64,000 nucleotides of DNA from Bacteroidaceae bacterium (GTDB taxonomy: Bacteria > Bacteroidota > Bacteroidia > Bacteroidales > Bacteroidaceae). Location of the stretch: positions 62,001-126,000 of the forward strand of contig JAFNXL010000027.1 in the NCBI GenBank assembly GCA_017379075.1, given 5' to 3'. The notes under the pieces were generated by a model. The model ran no database searches. It was not told the DNA's origin and saw only the letters and a program-made list of their open reading frames with translations. Positions 42,740 to 51,170 of this stretch are shown piece by piece. Made by a program: the position numbers and the translations under genes. Each line of letters starts with the position of its first letter. Within the stretch, counting starts at the first letter, position 1.

Positions 42740-43873
42740 TTATACGCGTAAGAAAATTTGTTGTTTATACATGCGCCACAAAATGAAATATACGATACCG
42801 CTACATGATGCGGTCAGAAGTACCTGGAACCAATCTGCTCCAATATACTGTTCCACTCCCCTGAATACAGATTGGGGTATGCTACGGAAGTTTACACATT
42901 GCGTAAGCATGTAGGCCACGATGGAATTCATGCCATAGACCTTGAGCCATCCGGTTCCTTTGCGGAAACCCAGCACATCCACCACATAATAACACAAGGC
43001 CATAAGCAGGAAACAATAGCCGCTGCTGACCAGAACCATAGAACTCGTCCACAGTTTCTTGATGACCGGAAGTTCCAGATTCCACAGCCAACCGACAGCC
43101 ACCAATGCCACTCCTGTTCCGGCAAGCATCATCGCTCTTTTCTTTGGGGTGATAGATGTCTTTCGCAGCATCTGTCCGGCAAAGGCACCACTCATGACCG
43201 TAACAATGAAATTCATGCTACTGAGTATCCAGGTATAACGGTACCACGGTGCAAACTGTACCACTCCGTCCTTCACAGACGAAGCATCGCGGAATCTACC
43301 TAATACAGTACGGTCTATCCATTCCGCCAAATTCGCATCAGGAGTATAGTTTCCGCCCCCAAAACCGTCAACCGTTATCCATTCCATGGCTCCCCAATAG
43401 CTCAAAAGCAGCCCCGCAGCAATGCACAATTGGGTGCGCCACGAGGTGTAAAGGAAAAAGAGAGCTGTGAACAGATAGCCAACAGCAATCGTCTGCAGGG
43501 TGTTGGAATAAAAATATATGCGCGAAGGATCCAAACGTAAGAGGTTACCCTGGCACATCATGCCGAATATCCATAACAGCAAGACGCGTTTCAACAATCG
43601 CCTGATCAGTCCGGTCTTGTCATTTCCTTCCTTATAGCGTTGCATGGCAAAGGGAATAGACACACCAGACATGAAGAGGAACAATGGCATCACCAAGTCC
43701 CAGGGAGAAAAGCCCTCCCACTCCACATGGCTGAAGTTCCACATAAAATCATGAAAACTCTCTGTATCTATTGCCGTGGACATGGCGTGCATCACTCCTT
43801 CCAAACCAACGAGAAAAAACAAGTCTATTCCACGCAACACATCAAGGGAAGCCAGTCTTTCATTCTTTTCCAT
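42740..43873 (-). CDS. DUF5009/HGSNAT-like multi-pass membrane acyltransferase
   Basis: The 377-residue integral membrane protein has about ten hydrophobic segments. The N-terminus RLASLDVLRGIDLFFLVGLEGVMHA and WEGFSPWDLVMPLFLFMSGVSIPFAMQRY are typical of the heparan-alpha-glucosaminide N-acetyltransferase-like family (DUF5009/DUF1624). Such proteins move acetyl groups across the membrane to sugars. The conserved His (FSHVEW) before the FxPWDLVMPLFLF motif may be catalytic. It lies 28 bases after malQ and 22 before the aldolase gene. The acceptor is unknown; a glycan fragment handled by the same cassette is plausible. Confidence 0.85.
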   Translation of the reverse strand: MEKNERLASLDVLRGIDLFFLVGLEGVMHAMSTAIDTESFHDFMWNFSHVEWEGFSPWDLVMPLFLFMSGVSIPFAMQRYKEGNDKTGLIRRLLKRVLLLWIFGMMCQGNLLRLDPSRIYFYSNTLQTIAVGYLFTALFFLYTSWRTQLCIAAGLLLSYWGAMEWITVDGFGGGNYTPDANLAEWIDRTVLGRFRDASSVKDGVVQFAPWYRYTWILSSMNFIVTVMSGAFAGQMLRKTSITPKKRAMMLAGTGVALVAVGWLWNLELPVIKKLWTSSMVLVSSGYCFLLMALCYYVVDVLGFRKGTGWLKVYGMNSIVAYMLTQCVNFRSIPQSVFRGVEQYIGADWFQVLLTASCSGIVYFILWRMYKQQIFLRV

Positions 43874-43901
43874 CTCAAACTCTCGTTTTACAAGAATACA
43901 T

Positions 43902-46595
43902 TTATTGTTTCATGCTGTTCTGGATGCGGCCGCCTCTGCCCAACAACGAATTTACACGGGCGTTGAAGGATTTGCTCTCCATGAGCTGCTCCAGTTTCAG
44001 ATGCATACGATAACGCCAGTAATGATGCGGATTAGAAGGCACATTGATGCGTTCCTGTTCTGCATTCGGATTACGCAAATCATCATCCATTGCCAGCCAG
44101 TCCTGCAGGCTTAACAAGCAAAGCATGCTGGGGCAATAGACATGGCGGGCGATGATTTCCTCGGCAAGCCAACCTGGCATCTCTGCCGGAGCCTCACCGT
44201 CGTGGAGGAGAATCTGGTTATAGAATGCCTGCGAGCGCTCTGGGTTCTGTTTCCACCACTGCCGCAACGTGGGCATGTCATGGGTGAACAATGTACACAC
44301 ACTGAGATAAGGATTCTCTTCCAGACGGCCAAAACGGCGTCCGAAGCGCTTGGGCATGGCCTGAATTTCAAGGGAAAGGATGCGTAAGCGCTCCATAACA
44401 GGTGCCACACAAGCTGGCACCATGCCCAAATCCTCGGCACAGACAAGCATTTGTGTGGAGGCCACCAGTGCCGGAAGCTTTTTCAAAGCCTCTCCATACC
44501 AGAAATCGTTATGTCTATGATAATAATAATGTTCGTGCAAACGGCGGAAAGCATCCTGGTCCTGTACTGAAAGATAGGCAAAGGCAAAATCATCCATTGC
44601 ATTGATGCGGGGATGATAATGGTTTTCCAACTGGGTATCGGGAACAAAGAGCACATTGCTGATCAGTTGGTAAAGGCCATCACGGATCTGCAATGCCACA
44701 TCGTCTTTCTGGTCACAGAAGGCAGCCTCCACCAAACGCTGGGTAGCATAAGCAGGCTTCAGGGTATAACGTCCGCCGGCATGCGAATCAAGATACAGGG
44801 CGGCAACCTGCTGGGCACGGTTCCCGAATATATCCTGCAAAATATCATCCGTGATGTAGGGTTCTGTATGCTGTTCGGCATCAAAGGAGAAGCCAAATCC
44901 GCTTATTTCCTCTTCGCTCATGGGCAACGAGGGAGAGAAATGGCCCAACAGTCCGTGCACACTATGTGCCGGAATGTCCCAAATACGGAAGAAGCCCAAT
45001 ACGTGGTCTATTCTATAAGCATCGAAGTAGCGAGCCATCTTGCGGAAACGCGCCTTCCACCAACTGTAGTCCTCAAGTGCCATGGCTTCCCAGTTATATG
45101 TGGGGAAGCCCCAGTTCTGACCGTTCACACTGAAATCATCTGGTGGCGCACCCGCCTGACCATTCATGTGGAACAAGTGGGGTTCTGTCCACGACTCCAC
45201 ACTGCAACGGCTTATGCCGATGGGGATGTCGCCTTTGAGCACCACACCCATCTCACGCGCCTCGGTAGCAGCCTTGTACAGTTGTTTGTCCAGCAGATAC
45301 TGCACATACATGTAATAGCCCAGTTCAGTTCTCTTCTTCTGAGCCCACATGGATATTTCCTCTGCCTTGTATTCCGAATAACGGGGCCAGGACGAGAAGT
45401 CGCAAGTATTGTACTTGTCCCGGAGCAGGCAGAAAGCGGCATAAGGAACAAGCCAACTTTCATTGGCGGAACAGAACTGAAGATAATCCTCATCTTGCTG
45501 CAGACGCCGTTGTATCTGGTTATAGAGTCTGCGCATATAGTCATGCTTCAGCTGGTTCACCGCTTCATAGTCCACCTGGGGCAACGCGTTCAATTCCCTG
45601 CGTCTCTTTTCGTATTCCTGCATATAGCCGCCGTCGTTGATGGGTGGAAGTGACTGCAAGTCCACATACATGGGATGAAGGGCATAGATGCTGATGCTGC
45701 TATAGGGATAGCAATCGGTCCATGAACCAGTCTGGGTGGTGTCATTAACGGGCAGAAGCTGCACAACCGTCATGCCTACGGAATATGCCCACTTTGCCAT
45801 TCGGGCAAGGTCGGAAAAGTCTCCCACTCCCTGGCTCTGTTCACTTCGTAAGGAGAACACGGGAATAACCACACCGGCAGCTTTCCAACGGTCGGACTTT
45901 AGACGCACTTCGGTATCTTGTATCACCAGCACCTGGCGTTGCTGCATCAGCCCCGAAGGACTCAGGCGGTTTGGCCCGCCCTCCCATTCAAGAAGTTCTC
46001 CGCTGGCCTCGTTCACCACTACATATTTATATTCAAAAGGCAGATAAAGACCAGTGGCGCTGAGACTGATGACCCATTCGTTGGTGCCGGCACGCTGCAT
46101 TCGCAGATACCTTCTTGTATCCCATGCACCAAGCGGGGGCTGGCTACCCAGAAGAGCAAGCACCTGGCCTTGTTTCAACTGCGGAGCCTGTACACGGAAC
46201 ACAAGCGTCTGCTGGAAATACACCAGTTTGGGAACTTCTGCCTTGAAGTGGCTTACTGCATTGCAATAGGCGGCACTGTACAGATGATTCAGCTCTGGAA
46301 TGTCTCGCCAATAGTCGGGCAGCCAGAAGTTCAGGTCAGCAGCAGGAAATACTCTCGGTACGGCATCCCATTCGCGTCTTACAACCTGCTCCCCAGCACA
46401 TATTATATAATAGTATCTGAATGTCTGCACATCCTTTTCGGGCAGAGAAATATCGGCAGCCCAATGGTATCCGTCTGATGTCTCAAGCGGAAATAGATGA
46501 TTGACTTTGGAACCTTGGTTGCGTGTGGCTGTAATCTCCACTGCAACATGTTGTCCCCACTCAGTATGATATTCTATAGAGAAATGCAAATTCAT
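43902..46595 (-). CDS. malQ: 4-alpha-glucanotransferase MalQ (GH77) with N-terminal starch-binding domains
   Basis: The 897-residue cytosolic enzyme transfers maltodextrin segments in glycogen and maltose metabolism. The first 250 residues hold two CBM20-like domains (LHFSIEYHTEWGQHVAVEI; VFRVQAPQLKQGQVLALLGSQPPLGAWD). The GH77 barrel shows DYSWWKARFRKMARYFDAYRIDHVLGFFRIWDIP (nucleophile Asp), LVCAEDLGMVP (acid/base Glu) and LFTHDMPTLRQWW (third Asp). A long GH77 with CBM20 modules is the usual Bacteroidetes form. A perfect promoter precedes it, so it probably begins the transcript running to GH92, although internal promoters cannot be excluded. Confidence 0.94.
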   Translation of the reverse strand: MNLHFSIEYHTEWGQHVAVEITATRNQGSKVNHLFPLETSDGYHWAADISLPEKDVQTFRYYYIICAGEQVVRREWDAVPRVFPAADLNFWLPDYWRDIPELNHLYSAAYCNAVSHFKAEVPKLVYFQQTLVFRVQAPQLKQGQVLALLGSQPPLGAWDTRRYLRMQRAGTNEWVISLSATGLYLPFEYKYVVVNEASGELLEWEGGPNRLSPSGLMQQRQVLVIQDTEVRLKSDRWKAAGVVIPVFSLRSEQSQGVGDFSDLARMAKWAYSVGMTVVQLLPVNDTTQTGSWTDCYPYSSISIYALHPMYVDLQSLPPINDGGYMQEYEKRRRELNALPQVDYEAVNQLKHDYMRRLYNQIQRRLQQDEDYLQFCSANESWLVPYAAFCLLRDKYNTCDFSSWPRYSEYKAEEISMWAQKKRTELGYYMYVQYLLDKQLYKAATEAREMGVVLKGDIPIGISRCSVESWTEPHLFHMNGQAGAPPDDFSVNGQNWGFPTYNWEAMALEDYSWWKARFRKMARYFDAYRIDHVLGFFRIWDIPAHSVHGLLGHFSPSLPMSEEEISGFGFSFDAEQHTEPYITDDILQDIFGNRAQQVAALYLDSHAGGRYTLKPAYATQRLVEAAFCDQKDDVALQIRDGLYQLISNVLFVPDTQLENHYHPRINAMDDFAFAYLSVQDQDAFRRLHEHYYYHRHNDFWYGEALKKLPALVASTQMLVCAEDLGMVPACVAPVMERLRILSLEIQAMPKRFGRRFGRLEENPYLSVCTLFTHDMPTLRQWWKQNPERSQAFYNQILLHDGEAPAEMPGWLAEEIIARHVYCPSMLCLLSLQDWLAMDDDLRNPNAEQERINVPSNPHHYWRYRMHLKLEQLMESKSFNARVNSLLGRGGRIQNSMKQ

Positions 46596-46623
46596 GGCAT
46601 ATATTTTTGTATGTTCGTGATTA

Positions 46624-46655
46624 CAAATTTATACAAAAAACCTAAATTAGACAAA
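46624..46655 (-). promoter_or_regulatory. Promoter of malQ and the downstream operon
   Basis: On the minus strand TTTG (46655-46652), a 20-base spacer and TAAATTTG (46631-46624) match the Bacteroidetes consensus exactly. The start would be near 46617, giving a short leader of about 20 bases. Confidence 0.85.
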
Positions 46656-46680
46656 CGAGTTCTAAAAAAAACGAAAAATA

Positions 46681-46712
46681 TTTGCACGAATGGCCGATTT
46701 GTTCTATCTTTG
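46681..46712 (+). promoter_or_regulatory. Promoter of the small RNA gene
   Basis: TTTG (46681-46684), a 20-base spacer and TATCTTTG (46705-46712) match the consensus exactly. It is divergent from the malQ promoter, 25 bases away. Confidence 0.85.
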
Positions 46713-46717
46713 TGCTA

Positions 46718-46915
46718 GAAAAGTTTAAGATTAACATCCTCACAGGCCGCACTGGTTCGATTGGGATACTCATCAATTAGAAATCTGAAACCGAGGAATG
46801 TTTGCGTTACTGATGGCGTGCCACATCCCGCAAGGGTAATTGGATTACAAAGGTAACGAGCCCCTCAAATCCTGTTATTTAGGAGTTTCATCACATCATC
46901 AGTGCGGTCTTTTTC
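46718..46915 (+). ncRNA. ssrS: Structured small RNA of about 200 nt, candidate 6S RNA
   Basis: A consensus promoter precedes it and a T-rich run ends it (TCTTTTTCTTTTT at 46908-46920). The two ends pair: GCCGCACTG near 46746-46754 with CAGTGCGGT at 46900-46908. Inside, TGAAAC pairs with GTTTCA, GAGG with CCTC, CGTTAC with GTAACG, and the tip is CCC-GCAA-GGG, a GNRA-capped hairpin. No open reading frame with a plausible start spans it. This rod-like fold with paired ends, internal bubbles and about 200-nt length fits 6S RNA, which sequesters RNA polymerase. The 6S assignment is inference; a structured RNA gene is better supported. Confidence 0.6.
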
Positions 46916-46920
46916 TTTTT

Positions 46921-47682
46921 CCCAACAGTTATTACCTCCTTGCTCGGAAAAAGACAATCAATCAAAACACAAACGAAACGTTATTACTATTTTGTCACCA
47001 AGTTTACTTTCCCACATAATTGCCAACGCAAAAAACTTTACAAAGAAACAACTTGACGTAAAACCTGCAGAAAACCGAAACTATATGTCATCCTGAATTT
47101 AGTTCAGAATCTCACCGGAGCCAATAGTATGACTGTAGGGTAATTCCCTATTTTCCTATAAAGTTTTTTGCAGACAAGGGAAAGGGATGTACCGGCGTCC
47201 TCTATTATGACAGCGGAAGCGTATTCCAATAAGTTATAGACCCGCCCAACCCATTGGGACTGGCTTAGTCAGCCACAAAGTTAGGAATTATTTTCCATTT
47301 GAAAGAATAAAGGCCGTATTTTTCCATAATATCGGCATCCGGGAGCAGTAGTACTGCAAGTGGCAACGCAGATATACTGCACAGGCTGATGAAGATATAC
47401 TGCGATGGCAGATGCAGTATAACTGCTCTGAAAAAGGCAATGCATTGAAATGGCCCACGCAAGCCGTTGCAATGGCTGTTGCATGCTGTTGCGTTGGCCA
47501 ATGCAACGGCATGCATCGGGCTACGCACTTTGATGGCAAATTTGGGAAATATGGCAGGAAAAATGAAGATAGCTTGTTTGGCCAAAGATCAAAATCAACT
47601 TGACACAATTTATAATAAAACTAAAAGAAAAAAGGACTGCTCCGGTGAGGAACAATCCTTTTTAAATCGATGCAAGAAAGAA
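46921..47682. other. Non-coding spacer with REP-like palindrome and palindrome cluster
   Basis: No credible gene is present. A REP-like GTCATCCTGAATTTAGTTCAG lies near 47088. On the minus strand TAACTTTG (47282-47275) is a -7 box followed by GGCT-GACTA-AGCC and CCC-AAT-GGG hairpins, so a small minus-strand RNA is possible. From 47345 to 47430 there are palindromes GCAGTAGTACTGC, GCAGATATACTGC and GCAGTATAACTGC. Around 47461-47515, GCCGTTGCA and TGCAACGGC pair. The spacer separates the small RNA from the convergent rplT gene. Confidence 0.55.
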
Positions 47683-48027
47683 TTACTTTACCTTGGCAAC
47701 GATAGCCTTGAATGCTTCGGGGTGATTCATGGCCAGGTCAGCGAGAACCTTGCGGTTGATCTCGATACCAGCCTTGTGCAGAAGACCCATCAGCTGAGAA
47801 TAGCTCAGACCCTCGAGACGAGCGGCAGCATTGATACGCTGAATCCACAGTGAGCGGAAGGTGCGCTTCTTGTTGCGACGATCGCGGAAGGCATAGGTAA
47901 GACCCTTCTCCCAAGTGTTCTTGGCTACGGTCCAAACGTTCTTGCGGGCACCAAAGTAACCTCTGGTCAGACCCAGGATTTTCTTTCTCTTAGCTCTTGA
48001 AGCTACATGATTTACTGATCTTGGCAT
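47683..48027 (-). CDS. rplT: 50S ribosomal protein L20
   Basis: The 114-residue basic protein starts at the ATG at 48027 ([36 protein letters not shown]), the canonical L20 start. An upstream in-frame ATG would add 15 unrelated residues. The conserved [34 protein letters not shown] is complete. L20 binds 23S rRNA early in 50S assembly and represses the rpmI-rplT mRNA in several bacteria. Last gene of thrS-infC-rpmI-rplT. Confidence 0.98.
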   Translation of the reverse strand: MPRSVNHVASRAKRKKILGLTRGYFGARKNVWTVAKNTWEKGLTYAFRDRRNKKRTFRSLWIQRINAAARLEGLSYSQLMGLLHKAGIEINRKVLADLAMNHPEAFKAIVAKVK

Positions 48028-48142
48028 AATTTTTTTCTTTTTGAATGTTAGCGTCGCCTCTTCATGGGGCAATCTTTTGTGCTAAACATTCGGTTAATAA
48101 CTTAAGTGAAAACTTTGTCTTGACTCTAAAAAAACGGTTAGA

Positions 48143-48340
48143 TTAGCGCATGCACAACAGGTCGCGAACCTGCTTCATGTCCTGAGATACAACCAAAGCG
48201 CTGTGGTCGAGGTTTCTCTTCTGTTTCTTGGTCTTCTTTGTCAAGATGTGGCTGTGATAAGCGTGATGACGCTTTACCTTGCCAGTACCGGTCAGCACGA
48301 ATCTCTTCTTTGCGCCGGAATTAGTCTTTACTTTTGGCAT
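48143..48340 (-). CDS. rpmI: 50S ribosomal protein L35
   Basis: The 65-residue protein begins [44 protein letters not shown], the typical L35 sequence. It lies 92 bases after infC and 115 bases before rplT. The spacer before rplT could carry the L20-binding regulatory structure known from other bacteria, but I did not identify one. Confidence 0.98.
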   Translation of the reverse strand: MPKVKTNSGAKKRFVLTGTGKVKRHHAYHSHILTKKTKKQKRNLDHSALVVSQDMKQVRDLLCMR

Positions 48341-48432
48341 TTTTTTGTTTTATTTATAAATTATTAATATAGGATGTGGCAACGCATATACCAGGGCGTT
48401 ACGCACGATCTTCTCTTTTCTCTTGCGACAAA

Positions 48433-49092
48433 TCAATCGTCGAAATCCTCACCTTCCACCTTGGGGCCGGTATATTCCTTGCGGGCTTTCTGCTGGGGAG
48501 CCTTCTTTACCGGAGCGGCTTCTGGTTCGGGCATTTCCTCTGTATCGGCTTTCTTGGCCATGGCTGCTGCCTGCTTTTTGGGTGCGATGAACATAATCAT
48601 GCGCTTTCCTTCGAGCTGGGGCATCTGTTCCACCTTTCCGTAGTCTTCCAAATCAGCTGCGAATCGGAGCAGAAGTACTTCTCCCTGTTCCTTGAAAAGG
48701 ATGCTACGTCCCTTGAAGAATACATAGGCCTTTACCTTGTCACCATCTGAAAGGAAGCCCTGAGCATGCTTCAGCTTGAAGTTGTAGTCGTGGTCATCTG
48801 TCTGCGGTCCGAATCGGATTTCCTTGACATCTACCTTGACCTGCTTGGCCTTCATCTCCTTCTGGTGTTTCTTCTGCTGGTAGATGAACTTGCTGTAGTC
48901 AATGAGTCTACAAACAGGGGGCTGGGCGTTGGGCGAAATCTCCACCAAATCCACGCCTTTCTGTTCGGCCAACTGAATGGCTTTAAAGGTGGGCATCACT
49001 GTGGATTCAATTCCGTCTCCCACTATTCTGACCTCGCGCACATGAATCTGTTCGTTAACGCGATACTGCTGTTTGATATTGTCTTTTTTCAT
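48433..49092 (-). CDS. infC: Translation initiation factor IF-3 with acidic/basic C-terminal extension
   Basis: IF-3 monitors start-codon selection on the 30S subunit. The protein has 219 residues: an N-terminal domain ([16 protein letters not shown]...[20 protein letters not shown]), a linker and a C-terminal domain ([31 protein letters not shown]), then a 40-residue low-complexity tail after about residue 175 ([25 protein letters not shown]). The tail is common in Bacteroidetes IF-3. The start here is ATG, not the rare AUU used for autoregulation in E. coli. It lies 24 bases after thrS. Confidence 0.97.
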   Translation of the reverse strand: MKKDNIKQQYRVNEQIHVREVRIVGDGIESTVMPTFKAIQLAEQKGVDLVEISPNAQPPVCRLIDYSKFIYQQKKHQKEMKAKQVKVDVKEIRFGPQTDDHDYNFKLKHAQGFLSDGDKVKAYVFFKGRSILFKEQGEVLLLRFAADLEDYGKVEQMPQLEGKRMIMFIAPKKQAAAMAKKADTEEMPEPEAAPVKKAPQQKARKEYTGPKVEGEDFDD

Positions 49093-49116
49093 TAATTTTG
49101 TAAATCGGGTGCAAAA

Positions 49117-51060
49117 TTAATACTTTTCTACCATATTTCGCACCTCTTCGTTGATTTTATTTGCAAAATCTTCGAATTTTAGGGTTCCTTGCTCGCCTCC
49201 ACCCTGTCTGCGGAAGCTTACAGTGCCTTCTGACTGTTCTTTTTCGCCCACAATGAGCAAATAAGGGATGTGCTTCACTTCATTGTCGCGAATCTTTCTG
49301 CCGATCTTTTCGTTGCGGTCATCCACCTCGGCACGCACTTCCTGGCTGTCAAAATACTGCTGCAACTTATAGGCATATTCGTTGTACTTTTCGCTGACGG
49401 GAAGAATCACCACCTGTTCGGGACTGAGCCACAAGGGGAAGCGGCCGGCAGTGTGCTCAATGAGCACTGCGACAAAGCGTTCCATTGAACCGAAGGGAGC
49501 ACGGTGAATCATTACAGGACGGTGCTTCTGGTTGTCCTCGCCAACATACTCCAATTGGAAACGTTCGGGCAAGTTGTAGTCAACCTGAATGGTACCCAGC
49601 TGCCAACGGCGGCCAAGGGCATCCTTCACCATGAAGTCGAGCTTGGGACCATAGAATGCAGCTTCGCCAAGTTCGGTTGTGGTTTTGAGTCCCTTCTCTG
49701 CACAAGCCTCGATAATGGCTTTCTCTGCTGCTTCCCACACTTCATCGGAACCGATGTACTTTTCCTTATCGTTGGGGTCGCGCAAGCTGATCTGGGCTTC
49801 AAAGTTGTCAAAGTCGAGCGCACCGAAGATAATCTGGATAATCTCCATCACACGGATAAACTCATCCTTCACCTGGTCGGGACGGCAATATACGTGAGCA
49901 TCGTCCTGAGTGAAGCTGCGCACACGGGTCAGACCATGCAACTCGCCACTCTGCTCATAGCGATATACAGTACCGAATTCGGCCAGACGCAAAGGCAGAT
50001 CCTTGTAACTGCGGGGACGCCATGCGAAGATTTCGCAGTGGTGGGGGCAGTTCATGGGTTTAAGCATATATTCCTCGCCCTCTTCAGGGGTATGGATGGG
50101 CTGGAAACTGTCCTTGCCATAGTGGGCATAGTGGCCGCTGGTCACATACAGGTTCTTGCCACCAATGTGCGGAGTGATTACCTGCTGATAGCCATAACGC
50201 TTCTGTATCTTCTTGAGGAAATCTTCAAGGCGGAGACGGAGAGCGGTTCCCTTGGGAAGCCACATGGGAAGTCCCTTACCCACACGCTCAGAGAACATGA
50301 AGAGACCCATTTCCTTACCAATCTTACGGTGGTCGCGCTTCTTGGCTTCTTCAAGCATCTGCAGATACTCGTCAAGCATCTTCTGCTTGGGGAAGGTGAT
50401 GGCATAAAGGCGGGTCATCTGGGGACGCTTCTCATCGCCACGCCAGTAGGCAGAACTTACAGAAAGCACCTTGCAGGCCTTGATGGGGGCTGTATTCAGC
50501 ATGTGAGGTCCACGGCAGAGATCTGTGAACGCTCCCTGGGTATAGGTGGTGATGTGACCATCTTCCAGATCTTCAATCAACTCGTTCTTGTATGTCTGGC
50601 CACGGTCGCCAAAGAACTTCAAGGCATCGGCCTTGCTGATGTCCTGGCGCACAAGGTTCTCCTTGCGCTGTACCAGCTCCTTCATTTTCTTTTCAATCTC
50701 AACGAAATCGGCCTCACGGATGGTAACGCCTTCTGCGGGCATTACGTCATAATAGAATCCGTTTTCTATGGCCGGACCGATACCAAACTGGATGCCGGGA
50801 TAAAGTTCCTGCAAAGCTTCGGCCATAAGATGGGCACTGGTATGCCAAAAAGCATGCTTGCCCTCGGCGTCCTCCCATTTGTAGAGAACCACCGATGCGT
50901 CCTGATGAATGGGGCGGTTGAGTTCCACCGTCTCGCCATCCACGCCACAAGCCAACACGTCCTGTGCAAGACGCTGTGAGATGCTCTGTGCTATTTCAAG
51001 ACCGGTAACGCCGGCTTCATATTCGCGGACAGAGCCATCAGGGAAAGTAATTTTAATCAT
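49117..51060 (-). CDS. thrS: Threonyl-tRNA synthetase
   Basis: The 647-residue class II synthetase has an N-terminal TGS domain ([27 protein letters not shown]), an editing domain with [17 protein letters not shown] and [20 protein letters not shown], and catalytic motifs 1-3 including [29 protein letters not shown] and [29 protein letters not shown]. The C-terminal anticodon-binding domain is complete. A -7-like TAATTTTG lies upstream on the minus strand (51108-51101), but no clear -33 box was seen. Confidence 0.98.
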   Translation of the reverse strand: MIKITFPDGSVREYEAGVTGLEIAQSISQRLAQDVLACGVDGETVELNRPIHQDASVVLYKWEDAEGKHAFWHTSAHLMAEALQELYPGIQFGIGPAIENGFYYDVMPAEGVTIREADFVEIEKKMKELVQRKENLVRQDISKADALKFFGDRGQTYKNELIEDLEDGHITTYTQGAFTDLCRGPHMLNTAPIKACKVLSVSSAYWRGDEKRPQMTRLYAITFPKQKMLDEYLQMLEEAKKRDHRKIGKEMGLFMFSERVGKGLPMWLPKGTALRLRLEDFLKKIQKRYGYQQVITPHIGGKNLYVTSGHYAHYGKDSFQPIHTPEEGEEYMLKPMNCPHHCEIFAWRPRSYKDLPLRLAEFGTVYRYEQSGELHGLTRVRSFTQDDAHVYCRPDQVKDEFIRVMEIIQIIFGALDFDNFEAQISLRDPNDKEKYIGSDEVWEAAEKAIIEACAEKGLKTTTELGEAAFYGPKLDFMVKDALGRRWQLGTIQVDYNLPERFQLEYVGEDNQKHRPVMIHRAPFGSMERFVAVLIEHTAGRFPLWLSPEQVVILPVSEKYNEYAYKLQQYFDSQEVRAEVDDRNEKIGRKIRDNEVKHIPYLLIVGEKEQSEGTVSFRRQGGGEQGTLKFEDFANKINEEVRNMVEKY

Positions 51061-51170
51061 TTTATCTGTCGTTATTTTTTGTTTTTTATTTACTAAGGTG
51101 CAAAATTACATTTTTTTTGTCAGATTGTCCCCATTTTCAATGGAAAAATTGCACGTTCAAAACCTCAAAG

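Noticed and set aside
46902-47096. 64-residue frame after the small RNA
   Set aside because: It starts inside the terminator stem of the RNA and has no recognisable pattern.
47265-47608. Protein-coding frames in the hairpin spacer before rplT
   Set aside because: They arise from palindromic repeats, overlap in several frames and lack family features.
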